Shown here in pieces: positions 52,750-61,732 of a DNA stretch of 64,000 nt. Source of the stretch: Prolixibacteraceae bacterium (GTDB lineage Bacteria > Bacteroidota > Bacteroidia > Bacteroidales > Prolixibacteraceae). How positions within the stretch are numbered: position 1 is the first letter of the stretch; each line of letters begins with the position of its first letter. The position numbers were made by a program, and so were the translations under genes. Where the stretch lies: positions 1-64,000 of the forward strand of contig JAUWAB010000015.1 of NCBI GenBank assembly GCA_030602265.1, in the 5' to 3' direction. The notes under the pieces are model-generated. The model ran no database searches, was not told the DNA's origin, and saw only the letters and a program-made list of their open reading frames with translations.

Positions 52750-54744
52750 ATGCGAGGTTTCAGCTGGATTATCATATTACTGATTTTTACTATCTTATCT
52801 TCCTGCACCACAGCCAAACTGGGCCGGGTGGCATTGTCATCGCAGGAAATCGGAGAGTATCACAAGGCCATTGAAAAATATCGTAAAGCCAACCGGAAGG
52901 AAAACGACCGGGAAAAAAGGATGGAGTACACCTATGCCATTGCAGAATGCTACCGTCATCTCGGACAGTACGAAATGGCTGCCTTGTACTACCGGAATAC
53001 CATCAGAAGAAGTCATCCCGACCCGAAAGCGCTCCTTTGGTATGCCGAAATGCTCAGGGCTTCACAAAGATACGAGGAAGCGCTTGAAAACTACAGGCTT
53101 TATCTCGAAGAGGCTCCCGGAGACCAGCGGGCGTTGAACGGCATGGAGTCCATAAGGCTAACACAGCTTTGGACAGCCAGTCCCACCAAACATATCATTA
53201 ATCCGATAAAAGAACTCAACTCCCGTGAAAGCGATTTCAGTCCGGTTTTTGTTGGAGGCCGGGACAATGAAATCATCTTTACCTCCACCCGGAAGGCAGC
53301 TACCGGCAAACGGAAAAGCATGATACACGGGCAGATGTTTGCTGATCTTTTCAGGGCGCAGTATAATGTACAACGCCAAAAGTGGGATACCCCGCAGCCA
53401 CTTGACCAGAATTTCATCGTCAACACTGCCGAGGAGGAAGGAGCTGCAACCCTGTCGGGGATCGGTGACCAGATGATTTTCACGCGGTCGGCATACGAAA
53501 AAACCAGGAATTCGCCTCCGCAGGTATTTGCCACCTCACAAGTCAGGGGAACCTGGGCAGAGCCCAACCGGCTTGAAATACTTGGCGACAGCATTATGGT
53601 AGCCCATCCTGCGCTTTCTCCCGACGGCAGCAAGCTCTATTTCGTATCCGACGGTCCAGGGGGATATGGCGGGAAAGATATTTGGGTGGCAGAAAAAAGC
53701 GGTGGATTTTTTGCCAATCCCGTAAATCTGGGGCAGGCCATTAACACTCCGGGTGATGAGATGTTCCCGTATGTAAGGGACAACGGTGAACTTTACTTTG
53801 CCTCCAATTACCATCCAGGAATGGGTGGATTCGATATTTTCCGGGCAACAAAAGATGATAATGGCAATTGGACCGTAGAGAACATGGGCTATCCGGTAAA
53901 TTCGGCAGGGGATGATTTTGGCATCGCCTTCATAAACGGCCGGAATGAAGGTATGTTTTCTTCCAACAGGAAGGGTTCAAGAAGCGACGACCTCTATTCC
54001 TTCTTCGTCCCGCCCACGATCTTCCAGCTTGCAGGAGAGGTATACAATAAAGAAACCAACACCGTTATGGATGGGGTAACCGTCCGCATCATCGGGACCG
54101 ACGGGACCAACCTGAGAATGCGCACCCAGAACGGTAAGTTCCAGATGAAACTTCAGCCTGAAACAGAATATATCGTAGCCGGATTCCGTGAAGGTTATCT
54201 TATCGACAAAGCAGGGTTTACTACCGAAGGCCTCACCGACAGCAAGGATTTCAAGGTAGAACTGTATCTAACACCTACAGAAAATCCGGTAAATCTCGAA
54301 AATATAAACTATGCCTTTGGAAGCGCCGACCTGATGCCCGAGTCGATTGCCGCTTTAGATACCCTGATTGAGCTGCTTCAGGCCAATCCGACCATCACCA
54401 TCGAACTCATGGCCCATACCGACCACGTAGGCAGCGAACAGTTTAACTTTGAGCTGTCGCAAAGGAGGGCACAAAGCGTGGTGAATTATCTGATCGAAAA
54501 AGGAATCAATCCGGGGCGACTCGTAGCCAAAGGCTATGGCGAGACCTGGCCTAAAACGGTTACGCGGGAGATTGCAGCCCGATACGACTTCCTGAAAAGA
54601 GGCGATATCCTCACTGAGGATTTTATCAACAAGCTTCCGGATGAAGAGAAGAAGCAGATTGCCCAGGGACTGAACCGGCGAACGGAATTCAGGGTACTCA
54701 GAACCGATTACATTGAAACATTCTCACCTGAGCCGCAACGTTAA
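52750..54744 (+). CDS. porE: PorE-like outer-membrane lipoprotein of the type IX secretion system (TPR + PD40 + OmpA)
   Basis: 664 residues. A lipoprotein signal (IFTILSSCTT, lipid Cys about 19) is followed by TPR-like helices (about 30-135: EYHKAIEKYRKANRKEN, QYEMAALYYRNTIRRSHP), a PD40/WD40-like beta propeller (about 160-420: SDFSPVFVGGRDNEIIFTS, HPALSPDGSKLYFVSDGPGG, MGGFDIFRATK), a carboxypeptidase regulatory-like domain (about 430-505) and a C-terminal OmpA peptidoglycan-binding domain (from about 530: INYAFGSADLMPES, HTDHVGSEQFNFELSQRRAQSV, GYGE). This order is that of Porphyromonas gingivalis PorE (PG1058), which links the T9SS core to peptidoglycan. Alternative: another OmpA/PD40 lipoprotein of similar build. 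Confidence 0.85.
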   Translation: MRGFSWIIILLIFTILSSCTTAKLGRVALSSQEIGEYHKAIEKYRKANRKENDREKRMEYTYAIAECYRHLGQYEMAALYYRNTIRRSHPDPKALLWYAEMLRASQRYEEALENYRLYLEEAPGDQRALNGMESIRLTQLWTASPTKHIINPIKELNSRESDFSPVFVGGRDNEIIFTSTRKAATGKRKSMIHGQMFADLFRAQYNVQRQKWDTPQPLDQNFIVNTAEEEGAATLSGIGDQMIFTRSAYEKTRNSPPQVFATSQVRGTWAEPNRLEILGDSIMVAHPALSPDGSKLYFVSDGPGGYGGKDIWVAEKSGGFFANPVNLGQAINTPGDEMFPYVRDNGELYFASNYHPGMGGFDIFRATKDDNGNWTVENMGYPVNSAGDDFGIAFINGRNEGMFSSNRKGSRSDDLYSFFVPPTIFQLAGEVYNKETNTVMDGVTVRIIGTDGTNLRMRTQNGKFQMKLQPETEYIVAGFREGYLIDKAGFTTEGLTDSKDFKVELYLTPTENPVNLENINYAFGSADLMPESIAALDTLIELLQANPTITIELMAHTDHVGSEQFNFELSQRRAQSVVNYLIEKGINPGRLVAKGYGETWPKTVTREIAARYDFLKRGDILTEDFINKLPDEEKKQIAQGLNRRTEFRVLRTDYIETFSPEPQR

Positions 54745-54766
54745 TATATTAGAATAACCCTTGTAA

Positions 54767-56059
54767 TTAACCTTCCTGATTCTCCGCCGGGAGGTTCCGG
54801 ATCAGCCTGTTTCCGGCATGACAACGGATACAGCGTTTTTTATCGCAATAAGCATTCTTCAATTGCAGCAAAGCCTGAGTTTCCAATGCCGATTCAGGAT
54901 TTACGCCCAGTTTTTCCCAGTTGCTTATTACTGAATTACTTTCAGGAGGAAGTTGTCCAAGCCAGTCGAGAGCTTTGTCTTTCATATCCTGTTTACCGTT
55001 TAAATCGCCATACACAAATAAAAACGGAACAATGGTATTAATGATGAGGTTGCATATGGCATCCAGCCCCAAATATTTTACTTTCTTCCGCGAAGGAAAA
55101 CTGAATTTGTAATGCCTGTCCCAGTACTCAGAAGCCCTTACCCGAAACATTTCGGAAATTGCCCCGGGCGAGGAGGCATTCAGGATTGCCGGGAACAGAT
55201 CAGGAACCGTTGAGATCAGCATGGCAAACTGGGCGAGCCTGACTGTTGGAAAGTTTATCGGCCGGAGCCTGAGAAATTTCCAGAGATGACCGGGAACCGG
55301 TCTCAAACCGTACTTCCTCATAAGAAAGCCGTATTCATCCCGGAGGTTCAGGAAATAGTCATCGCCAAGAAGTGCCTCGTTCAGAAGGCCCGATTGCCCG
55401 AATAGAATCGCTTCCACCTGAAAAAGGCTATCCGCGTGCTTACCAATTACAGACCATGGCGTTGACCGGGCCAGCAGTTCGAAAGGAACGCCATTGATCC
55501 GGAAACCGAAATTCCTGGCCAAGAACTGGTAAAAAGTTTCATTCCAGTCATACTGGTTCTGGATGATCCGGCAGGTGATTTCCGATGTTTTCGATTGGAG
55601 CCTTTCCACCATAAGCCGGTTAAACCCGATTTTCAGCACAAAGGGATCGACAGCGTGAAACCGGTCCTGACAAGGTATCCAGGTCTCTGATGCCAGCAGA
55701 TACTCATAATTGGCCAACAGAAAGGAAGGGTATGAAAGCACCAGTGCCGGGATCTCTTCTCCGGATGGTGTTAATACCGGCTGGTCATACTTCTCCACCA
55801 CATGCAGGATGACATTCTCATAGGAAGCATCACCATCGTGCCGGTGTTTCTTCCAATCTGAAGAATATTTATGGATCTCTACATTGCCGGCCCAAATGGT
55901 GCCATCCAGCCGGATCCTGGCGTTGAAGAAATCCGGGCCGGAGTCCCGGTTTCTTGTTCCGGCGGATAATACTTCGACCTTTTCGCCCCCGACCGTGACG
56001 AGCCGGTCATAATCGCAGAGCCCATGCTCCCAGATAAATTGCAGGAAATCTTCATTCAT
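54767..56059 (-). CDS. DUF2851 family protein
   Basis: About 430 residues of the Bacteroidetes-restricted DUF2851 family, of unknown function. The family start (MNEDFLQFIWEHGL) and the block SGPDFFNARIRLDGTIWAGNVEIHKYSSDW are clear; the latter looks like a PD-(D/E)xK nuclease-like core (D-x-F-N...E-I-H), which is a speculative reading. The C-terminus holds a CxxxxCIRCHAGNR zinc-like Cys pattern. An ATG eight codons upstream (56083) is the alternative start. Convergent with porE. Confidence 0.88.
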   Translation of the reverse strand: MNEDFLQFIWEHGLCDYDRLVTVGGEKVEVLSAGTRNRDSGPDFFNARIRLDGTIWAGNVEIHKYSSDWKKHRHDGDASYENVILHVVEKYDQPVLTPSGEEIPALVLSYPSFLLANYEYLLASETWIPCQDRFHAVDPFVLKIGFNRLMVERLQSKTSEITCRIIQNQYDWNETFYQFLARNFGFRINGVPFELLARSTPWSVIGKHADSLFQVEAILFGQSGLLNEALLGDDYFLNLRDEYGFLMRKYGLRPVPGHLWKFLRLRPINFPTVRLAQFAMLISTVPDLFPAILNASSPGAISEMFRVRASEYWDRHYKFSFPSRKKVKYLGLDAICNLIINTIVPFLFVYGDLNGKQDMKDKALDWLGQLPPESNSVISNWEKLGVNPESALETQALLQLKNAYCDKKRCIRCHAGNRLIRNLPAENQEG

Positions 56060-56229
56060 TTCAGAGGTATTTAGGGTTAACATCGCGGGATTCCAATCAG
56101 GGAATTTTTACCCGCCATTCAGTGTGCAAGATAATCCAAATTGATTTTACGCCGGTTCAGAAAACCGCGGAAATTTCAGGGTAAATGACCCGAATAAAGG
56201 GACAATTCGTGGACAACCGAAGGCTGTCT

Positions 56230-56760
56230 TTACAGGGCATATTTCCGGGAGACTTCCCACAGGACAATCCCGGCACTAACAGCCACATTGAAAGAGTGCT
56301 TGGTTCCGAACTGCGGTATTTCAATGGCACCATCGCAGAGATTAACCACTTCCTGCTGAACACCGTTCACTTCATTTCCAAATACCAAAGCCAGTTTTTC
56401 CTCCCCCGAAGGGGTAAAGTCAGGCAACATGATGCTGCCCTCGACCTGCTCTACCGCGTACACCCGGAAGCCTTCCTCCTTCAGACGGGAGACCATGGCG
56501 GCGGTATCTTTTTCATACACCCAGTCGACCGATTTCTCGGCATCCAGGGCAGCTTTGTGGATCTCCTTATTGGGTGGGGTGGCGGTAATTCCGCAGAGGC
56601 AGATCCTGCTGACCCGCATGGCATCTGAAGTCCTGAATACAGAGCCTATATTGTGACAGCTCCGGATATTGTCGAGCACCACGACTACCGGAATTTTCGG
56701 GGCTGCCTGAAACTCTTCGGCCGACAACCGGTTGAGCTCATCCATGGATAATTTCTTCAT
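56230..56760 (-). CDS. SpoU/TrmH family RNA 2'-O-methyltransferase
   Basis: 176 residues with the SPOUT trefoil-knot motifs: NIRSCHNIGSVFRTSDA (motif 1), VFGNEVNGVQQEVV (motif 2) and IPQFGTKHSFNVAVSAGI (motif 3). It lacks the N-terminal substrate-binding domain of RlmB, so it is a minimal enzyme; whether it modifies tRNA or rRNA cannot be told. It starts 4 bp after the stop of arginine deiminase and forms an operon with it. Confidence 0.92.
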   Translation of the reverse strand: MKKLSMDELNRLSAEEFQAAPKIPVVVVLDNIRSCHNIGSVFRTSDAMRVSRICLCGITATPPNKEIHKAALDAEKSVDWVYEKDTAAMVSRLKEEGFRVYAVEQVEGSIMLPDFTPSGEEKLALVFGNEVNGVQQEVVNLCDGAIEIPQFGTKHSFNVAVSAGIVLWEVSRKYAL

Positions 56761-56764
56761 ACGC

Positions 56765-58036
56765 CTAATCTACCTCCATTCTTCTGACCGGCATAGTCAT
56801 GCACCTGGCGCCACCTCCCCCGCGGGCCAGTTCTGATCCGGCAATGGTCACCACACAACGCTGGTAATCTTCAGGCGATTTCTTCCCGGTGATGATGTCC
56901 CTGGCGCTGATGATTTCGAATCCGTTTTTGTTCAGTTCGTTCAGGGTATGGATATTCCGTTCGTATCCAATTACCTTTCCGGGGGCAAAAGCAAAGAAAT
57001 TGGCACCGCTGTGCCACTGTTCACGCTCCTGTATCCAGGTATCCGCCTTACCACCGCAGGTAATGGGCTTCAGGTCCAGACCCAGCTTCTTCAGACATTG
57101 GGGGATGTTTGCCTCCTGGGTAATGTTTTTCACCCTGCCGTTATCGATTTCCACATGAATGGTACGATATCTGTTCAATTCAAAGATGATCGGCTCATAA
57201 ACCATGCAGGCATCCCTGTCGAGGAAGGTAAACACCATGTCGAGATGAATAAACGATTCCGGCACGGAAGGCAGTTCCTGTACGATAATATGCCGTCTCT
57301 CCCTGGTCGTTTGTTTGATTTTTTCCAGGATAAAGTCAATCCCCTGGGTACTGGTACGCACGCCGGTGCCAATCACCAGGATATCCTTCCGGCCGACCTG
57401 GAAATCGCCGCCCTCGAGCGTTGCCGGCGAGTTTGCGGCAGCTTCAGCTCCGGTGGGAGCCGGATTGAAAGTAGTGGTTTCAAACCCGGGGTGATGATTA
57501 AAGATCGCTTCCATAATCAGTGATTCACGCTCTCTTACCCGGTTGGCCATCCTTCCGACAATCATACTCCCGTTGACGCCCATAGCAGAATCCCTGGTAA
57601 AGAAGAGGTTATGCAGGGGACGCAGCAGAAAACGCTCATCCGACAGGTATTTGGTAAGGTTGTCGCGCACCAGCGGCACCCCTTCAATCAACTGCCGGGA
57701 AAGATGCTCCGGATGAAGTTCCATAAGCAAACCGGCAGCACTGCAGATATCCTCATTGCAACAGATATCCCTGACCAGCTTTTCCTTAACACCCTCGTCA
57801 GCCAGAATTTCAGCAAGAAGGTCCTGAACTTCGAAGGTACGGCTGACCTTATCGAGTACCCCCTTTAACTGGTCATACTCCTTCACGGCTATTGAAAGGT
57901 TGAGGATATCGCTGTACAGTGCCCTTTCGGCATTCTGGGGTGTCATGTTTTCCACCTCTGGCCCCGGACGGTGAAGGATAACCGCTTCCAGCCTTCCGGT
58001 CTCAGAGGTGATGCTTGTCTTGATCTTTTCCATCAT
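56765..58036 (-). CDS. arcA: Arginine deiminase
   Basis: 423 residues. It hydrolyses arginine to citrulline and ammonia. The five-bladed guanidino-group fold shows SETGRLEAVILHRPGPE, FTRDSAM, EGGDFQVG, HLDMVFTFLDRD with the catalytic His/Asp, and the nucleophilic Cys in GGARCMTMP near the C-terminus. An ATG 19 codons upstream (58093) would add residues with no counterpart in the family; I take the MMEK start. No arcB, arcC or antiporter gene is adjacent, so if an arginine fermentation pathway exists its genes are elsewhere. Co-transcribed with the SpoU methyltransferase. Confidence 0.95.
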   Translation of the reverse strand: MMEKIKTSITSETGRLEAVILHRPGPEVENMTPQNAERALYSDILNLSIAVKEYDQLKGVLDKVSRTFEVQDLLAEILADEGVKEKLVRDICCNEDICSAAGLLMELHPEHLSRQLIEGVPLVRDNLTKYLSDERFLLRPLHNLFFTRDSAMGVNGSMIVGRMANRVRERESLIMEAIFNHHPGFETTTFNPAPTGAEAAANSPATLEGGDFQVGRKDILVIGTGVRTSTQGIDFILEKIKQTTRERRHIIVQELPSVPESFIHLDMVFTFLDRDACMVYEPIIFELNRYRTIHVEIDNGRVKNITQEANIPQCLKKLGLDLKPITCGGKADTWIQEREQWHSGANFFAFAPGKVIGYERNIHTLNELNKNGFEIISARDIITGKKSPEDYQRCVVTIAGSELARGGGGARCMTMPVRRMEVD

Positions 58037-58108
58037 GGTCTGATTTTTGAGACCCGGCAAAGATACAAACTTTGATGCAGGCATAATGGACACACCAATA
58101 ATTCGTTG

Positions 58109-58116
58109 TAATTTTG
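58109..58116 (+). promoter_or_regulatory. Candidate -7 element abutting the DUF4294 gene
   Basis: TAATTTTG, exact TAnnTTTG match, ends 4 nt before the ATG at 58121, implying a leaderless or almost leaderless transcript. Confidence 0.45.
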
Positions 58117-58120
58117 CAGG

Positions 58121-58717
58121 ATGACAAGATTGAGCATTTCCATATCCATCACTATTATATTACTGGTTTACAGCCATATATCGGATGCCCAGGAATTAGA
58201 CAGTTCCAGGATGGGGATCGGTATCATCCAGGGTCAGGACACCATCATCCAGCGGGAGATCAAGGAAGTATGGATTTATCCCGCGAGACAGTTCAAGAGC
58301 CCCCGTTACGAAAGACAATACTGGAGGCTGGTCCAGCGGGTCAAAAAAGTGCTCCCCTATGCCAAAACCGCCAACCACCTGCTTAAACAATACGAACCGG
58401 AATATCTGAAGCTGACCACAGACCGGGAAAGGCGCAGGCTGATCAAAAAGGTGGAAGACGAACTGATGGCCAGGTATAAAGATGATCTCAAGAAGATGAG
58501 CATTTCCGACGGCAGGGTGCTTATCAAGCTGATCGACCGGGAAACCGGCAGGACCAGCTATACCCTGATCAAGGAATTCAGGGGCGGCGTGTCAGCGGCC
58601 TTCTGGCAGGGAATTGCCCGTATTTTCAAAAACAACCTCAAGGATGAATTCGATCCCTTCGGAGAAGACCTGCTGATCGAAGAAATTGTAACGCTCATCG
58701 AAATCGGATATTTATGA
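58121..58717 (+). CDS. DUF4294 family secreted protein
   Basis: 198 residues with a signal peptide (MTRLSISISITIILLVYSHISDAQ). The remainder matches the DUF4294 pattern of Bacteroidetes: IYPARQFKSPRYERQYWRLVQRVKKVLPYAK, then a charged helix, and LIKLIDRETGRTSYTLIKEFRGGVSAAFWQGIARIFKN. Function unknown; the many conserved Arg/Glu/Trp suggest a structured helical domain. It overlaps the ThpR gene by 4 bp (ATGA), so the two are translationally coupled, although one is exported and the other is cytoplasmic. Confidence 0.88.
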   Translation: MTRLSISISITIILLVYSHISDAQELDSSRMGIGIIQGQDTIIQREIKEVWIYPARQFKSPRYERQYWRLVQRVKKVLPYAKTANHLLKQYEPEYLKLTTDRERRRLIKKVEDELMARYKDDLKKMSISDGRVLIKLIDRETGRTSYTLIKEFRGGVSAAFWQGIARIFKNNLKDEFDPFGEDLLIEEIVTLIEIGYL

Positions 58718-59301
58718 AGCGCCTTTTCATCGCAGTCCCGGTTGTCCCTGAAGCATCCCTGGTCAGTCTGACCGAACAGCTGAAAACCATCTTCAGGCAT
58801 GAAAAAATCAACTGGGTACCCCTGCAGAACATGCATTTCACCCTTCAATTCCTGGGGGAGACTCCAGGCAAACAAATTCCGGAGATGATCAGAAAGACAG
58901 GAGAAGCGGCAAAAAATCTGACAGCGGCTCAAGGAACTTTAAAAGGACTGGGATACTTTATGCAGAACCGGATGCCCAGCGTCATTTACACCACGCTTGA
59001 CAATATGCCGGAAATGACAGCCATGGCTTTAGCGATCCGGAGTGCCATGAAATCGGAAGGTTTCACTCCGGAATTCCGCGAATTTAAACCCCACCTCACA
59101 TTAGGCAGAATTAAGTTCCTGAAAGACAGCAAACTCTTCACAGAAACTATGAACAACCTGAGAAACAACACCATACAGAAAATAACCGCTTCTGAAATAA
59201 TCGTCTTTGAGAGCCTCCTGAGGCCCGATGGCCCGGTTTACCGCAAGCTGGCGGTCTTCCCGCTCAGAAATCCCGGTCAGATGGGGAAAAACTTCTTTTG
59301 A
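58714..59301 (+). CDS. thpR: RNA 2',3'-cyclic phosphodiesterase / 2'-5' RNA ligase family (ThpR/LigT)
   Basis: 195 residues of the 2H phosphoesterase superfamily. The two catalytic HxT motifs are H41-F-T43 in MHFTLQFLGE and H127-L-T129 in KPHLTLGRI, each in the expected symmetrical place. It opens 2',3'-cyclic phosphates on RNA ends. Begins within the DUF4294 stop codon (ATGA). Confidence 0.92.
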   Translation: MKRLFIAVPVVPEASLVSLTEQLKTIFRHEKINWVPLQNMHFTLQFLGETPGKQIPEMIRKTGEAAKNLTAAQGTLKGLGYFMQNRMPSVIYTTLDNMPEMTAMALAIRSAMKSEGFTPEFREFKPHLTLGRIKFLKDSKLFTETMNNLRNNTIQKITASEIIVFESLLRPDGPVYRKLAVFPLRNPGQMGKNFF

Positions 59302-59351
59302 AAAAATGGAATAATATGCCAATTGTCAACCCCTGAAAAACGAAAATTACA

Positions 59352-59359
59352 TACATTTG
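59352..59359 (+). promoter_or_regulatory. Candidate -7 element for the prolyl oligopeptidase gene
   Basis: TACATTTG, an exact TAnnTTTG match, about 107 nt before the ATG at 59467. The nearest TTG (59323) is 26 nt upstream, too far for the standard spacing. Confidence 0.35.
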
Positions 59360-59466
59360 GCGTTTTTAAAAAAAAGACCTGCATAACGTCGGTGCGGATA
59401 TGGTTATCAGCAGTATACGCACAGCACCAGCCGGGATGAATGTCGAAAAACCAAAAAAAATATCGT

Positions 59467-61572
59467 ATGAAGTTCAATTATTTATTTTTTCTTATGGCTT
59501 TTTCAGCCGTAGCATGTATGGAAACCCAAAGAATCAACTATCCGGAGACCCGGAAAGACGACGTGAACGACACCTATTTCGGAACCCAGGTTTCAGATCC
59601 TTACCGTTGGCTGGAAGACGACAATTCTGCGGAAACTGCGGAGTGGGTAACCGCCCAGAATGAGGTTACCTTTGCCTATCTCAACCAGTTGCCCGGCAGG
59701 GAGATGATCAAAAGCCGCCTGACCGAACTTATGGATTATCCCAGGGAAAGTGCACCCTACAAACGGGCCGGCAAATATTTTTATTCGCGGAACGACGGGC
59801 TGCAGAACCAAAGCGTTTTATACATGTCTGAGACCCTTGGCGGCGAAGAGCAGGTACTGCTGGACCCGAACAAATTATCGGACGACGGCACTGTTGCGCT
59901 GGCCGGGACTGAAATCACCCCGGATGGCAAGTATTTGATCTACAGAATTTCCCGCTCCGGATCCGACTGGAATGAAATCTATGTAATGGAAATCGAAACC
60001 CGGGAATTGCTGCCTGACGTGATCAAGTGGGTGAAGTTTTCGGGCACAGCCTGGTACAACAATGGATTCTTCTACAGCGCCTATCCCAGCCCGGAAGCCG
60101 GAAGTGAATTATCAAGGAGCAACGAAAACCATATTGTAAAGTACCATAAACTGGGTACCCCGACAGAAGACGACATCATCATCTACGCCAATCCGGAGGC
60201 TCCAAAGCAAACCAATTATGCCTCGGTTACCGAGGACAGGCGATTCCTTCTGTTATCTGCAAGCCAGGGAACATCGGGTAATGCACTGTATTTTGAGGAT
60301 CTGGAAAAACCCGGAAAAACCTTTGTTCCGGTAATGGAATCTTTTGAATGGGATTTCAATGTTATCGATAACATCGGGGATAATTTGTATGTTCTTACCA
60401 ATTACAAAGCGCCCAAAAACCGGCTGATCAGGGTCGATACCAAGGCGCCGGCTGAAGAAAACTGGACGGTAATCATTCCTGAAAAGGACGACGTACTGAG
60501 GTCTGTTAATCTTGTCGGCGGCAAAATATCGGTCACCTACATGAAAAATGCATACAGCCACGTAGAAGTTTATGATTATGAAGGCGGTTTTGAATATGCG
60601 CTGGAACTTCCCGGAATCGGCAGCACAGGAGGATTGTCGGGCAACAAGGACGACAACGAAGCCTTTTACAGTTTCTCCTCTTACAATACTCCCGGCGAGA
60701 TATACCGTTACGACATGAATACCCGGGAGACCACCCTGCATTACCGCCCTGAAGTAAAGTTCAACCCCGATGAATTCCAGGTTGACCAGGTATGGTATAC
60801 CAGCAAGGATGGCACAAAGGTTCCGATGTTCCTGTTCTATAAAAAAGGATTGCAGAGAAATGGCAATAATCCCACACTCCTGTACGGATATGGTGGTTTT
60901 GACATATCACAGACACCGGGCTTCTCTGTTCAACGACTTTTCTTTGTTGAAAATGGAGGAATACTTGCGGTTGCCAACCTGCGTGGAGGCGGAGAATTTG
61001 GCAAGGCATGGCACGAAGCCGGCACCAAACTGAAGAAGCAGAATGTTTTTGACGACTTCATTGCTGCAGGAGAATACCTTATCAGTGAGAAATATACTAC
61101 TGCCAAAAAGCTGGCCATCCAGGGCGGCTCCAATGGCGGCTTGCTTGTAGGTGCGGTTGCTAACCAGAGGCCCGATTTGTTCAGGGTGGCCCTGCCTGCA
61201 GTTGGGGTTATGGATATGCTCCGTTATCACAAATTTACGATTGGCTGGGCCTGGGCAGGCGATTACGGCACGAGTGAGGATAGTGAAGAAATGTTCAGGT
61301 ACCTGCTGGCCTATTCACCCTATCATGCTATCCGTGCAGCCGACTATCCGGCGACCCTGGTCACAACGGCAGATCACGATGACCGTGTTGTTCCGGCACA
61401 TTCATTTAAATACATTGCACGCCTTCAGGAAATGCATACCGGGAAACTGCCTGTTTTGATCCGGATTGAGACCAAGGCCGGGCACGGTGCCGGGAAACCG
61501 ACTGCAAAAGTGATCGAAGAGCAGACCGATATATGGGCATTTACCATGTATCATCTGGGTATGACCCGTTAA
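59467..61572 (+). CDS. Prolyl oligopeptidase family lipoprotein (S9A)
   Basis: 701 residues. Lipoprotein signal MKFNYLFFLMAFSAVACMETQ (lipid Cys about 17), so it is a membrane-anchored periplasmic or surface enzyme. A seven-bladed beta propeller (about 70-420) gates the catalytic alpha/beta hydrolase domain with Ser in GGSNGGLLVG, Asp in TADHDDRVVPAH and His in KAGHGAGKP. It cleaves after proline in short peptides. An upstream in-frame ATG at 59440 would extend it by 9 residues ahead of the lipoprotein signal, which I reject. Monocistronic, in line with the peptide-degrading life of this group. Confidence 0.95.
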   Translation: MKFNYLFFLMAFSAVACMETQRINYPETRKDDVNDTYFGTQVSDPYRWLEDDNSAETAEWVTAQNEVTFAYLNQLPGREMIKSRLTELMDYPRESAPYKRAGKYFYSRNDGLQNQSVLYMSETLGGEEQVLLDPNKLSDDGTVALAGTEITPDGKYLIYRISRSGSDWNEIYVMEIETRELLPDVIKWVKFSGTAWYNNGFFYSAYPSPEAGSELSRSNENHIVKYHKLGTPTEDDIIIYANPEAPKQTNYASVTEDRRFLLLSASQGTSGNALYFEDLEKPGKTFVPVMESFEWDFNVIDNIGDNLYVLTNYKAPKNRLIRVDTKAPAEENWTVIIPEKDDVLRSVNLVGGKISVTYMKNAYSHVEVYDYEGGFEYALELPGIGSTGGLSGNKDDNEAFYSFSSYNTPGEIYRYDMNTRETTLHYRPEVKFNPDEFQVDQVWYTSKDGTKVPMFLFYKKGLQRNGNNPTLLYGYGGFDISQTPGFSVQRLFFVENGGILAVANLRGGGEFGKAWHEAGTKLKKQNVFDDFIAAGEYLISEKYTTAKKLAIQGGSNGGLLVGAVANQRPDLFRVALPAVGVMDMLRYHKFTIGWAWAGDYGTSEDSEEMFRYLLAYSPYHAIRAADYPATLVTTADHDDRVVPAHSFKYIARLQEMHTGKLPVLIRIETKAGHGAGKPTAKVIEEQTDIWAFTMYHLGMTR

Positions 61573-61654
61573 GACTGTATCCGGGGCCACGTAACGGCTG
61601 CGGATCAACAGGGAGGAAGGCAGGATGGCCATTCCTCAGATAATTAACAAATTA

Positions 61655-61706
61655 CCATACAGCTTATGCATTTTCACAATCAGATAAGAATGCATAAGCT
61701 GTATGG
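61655..61706. repeat. 18-bp perfect inverted repeat before the deoxynucleoside kinase gene
   Basis: CCATACAGCTTATGCATT (61655-61672) and its exact complement AATGCATAAGCTGTATGG (61689-61706), separated by 16 nt. The right arm contains the in-frame ATG at 61703. No T run follows on either strand, so it is not a canonical terminator. RNA would form a very stable hairpin at the start of the kinase message. Confidence 0.75.
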
Positions 61707-61732
61707 CTGAAATTCAACAGAAAAAGAATGAA

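Noticed and set aside
56169-56182. The 14-mer GAAATTTCAGGGTA, also present at 34869-34882
   Set aside because: The two sites are in unrelated contexts (one overlaps a promoter, the other a minus-strand gap) and the word is partly palindromic and low in complexity, so chance is the simpler account.
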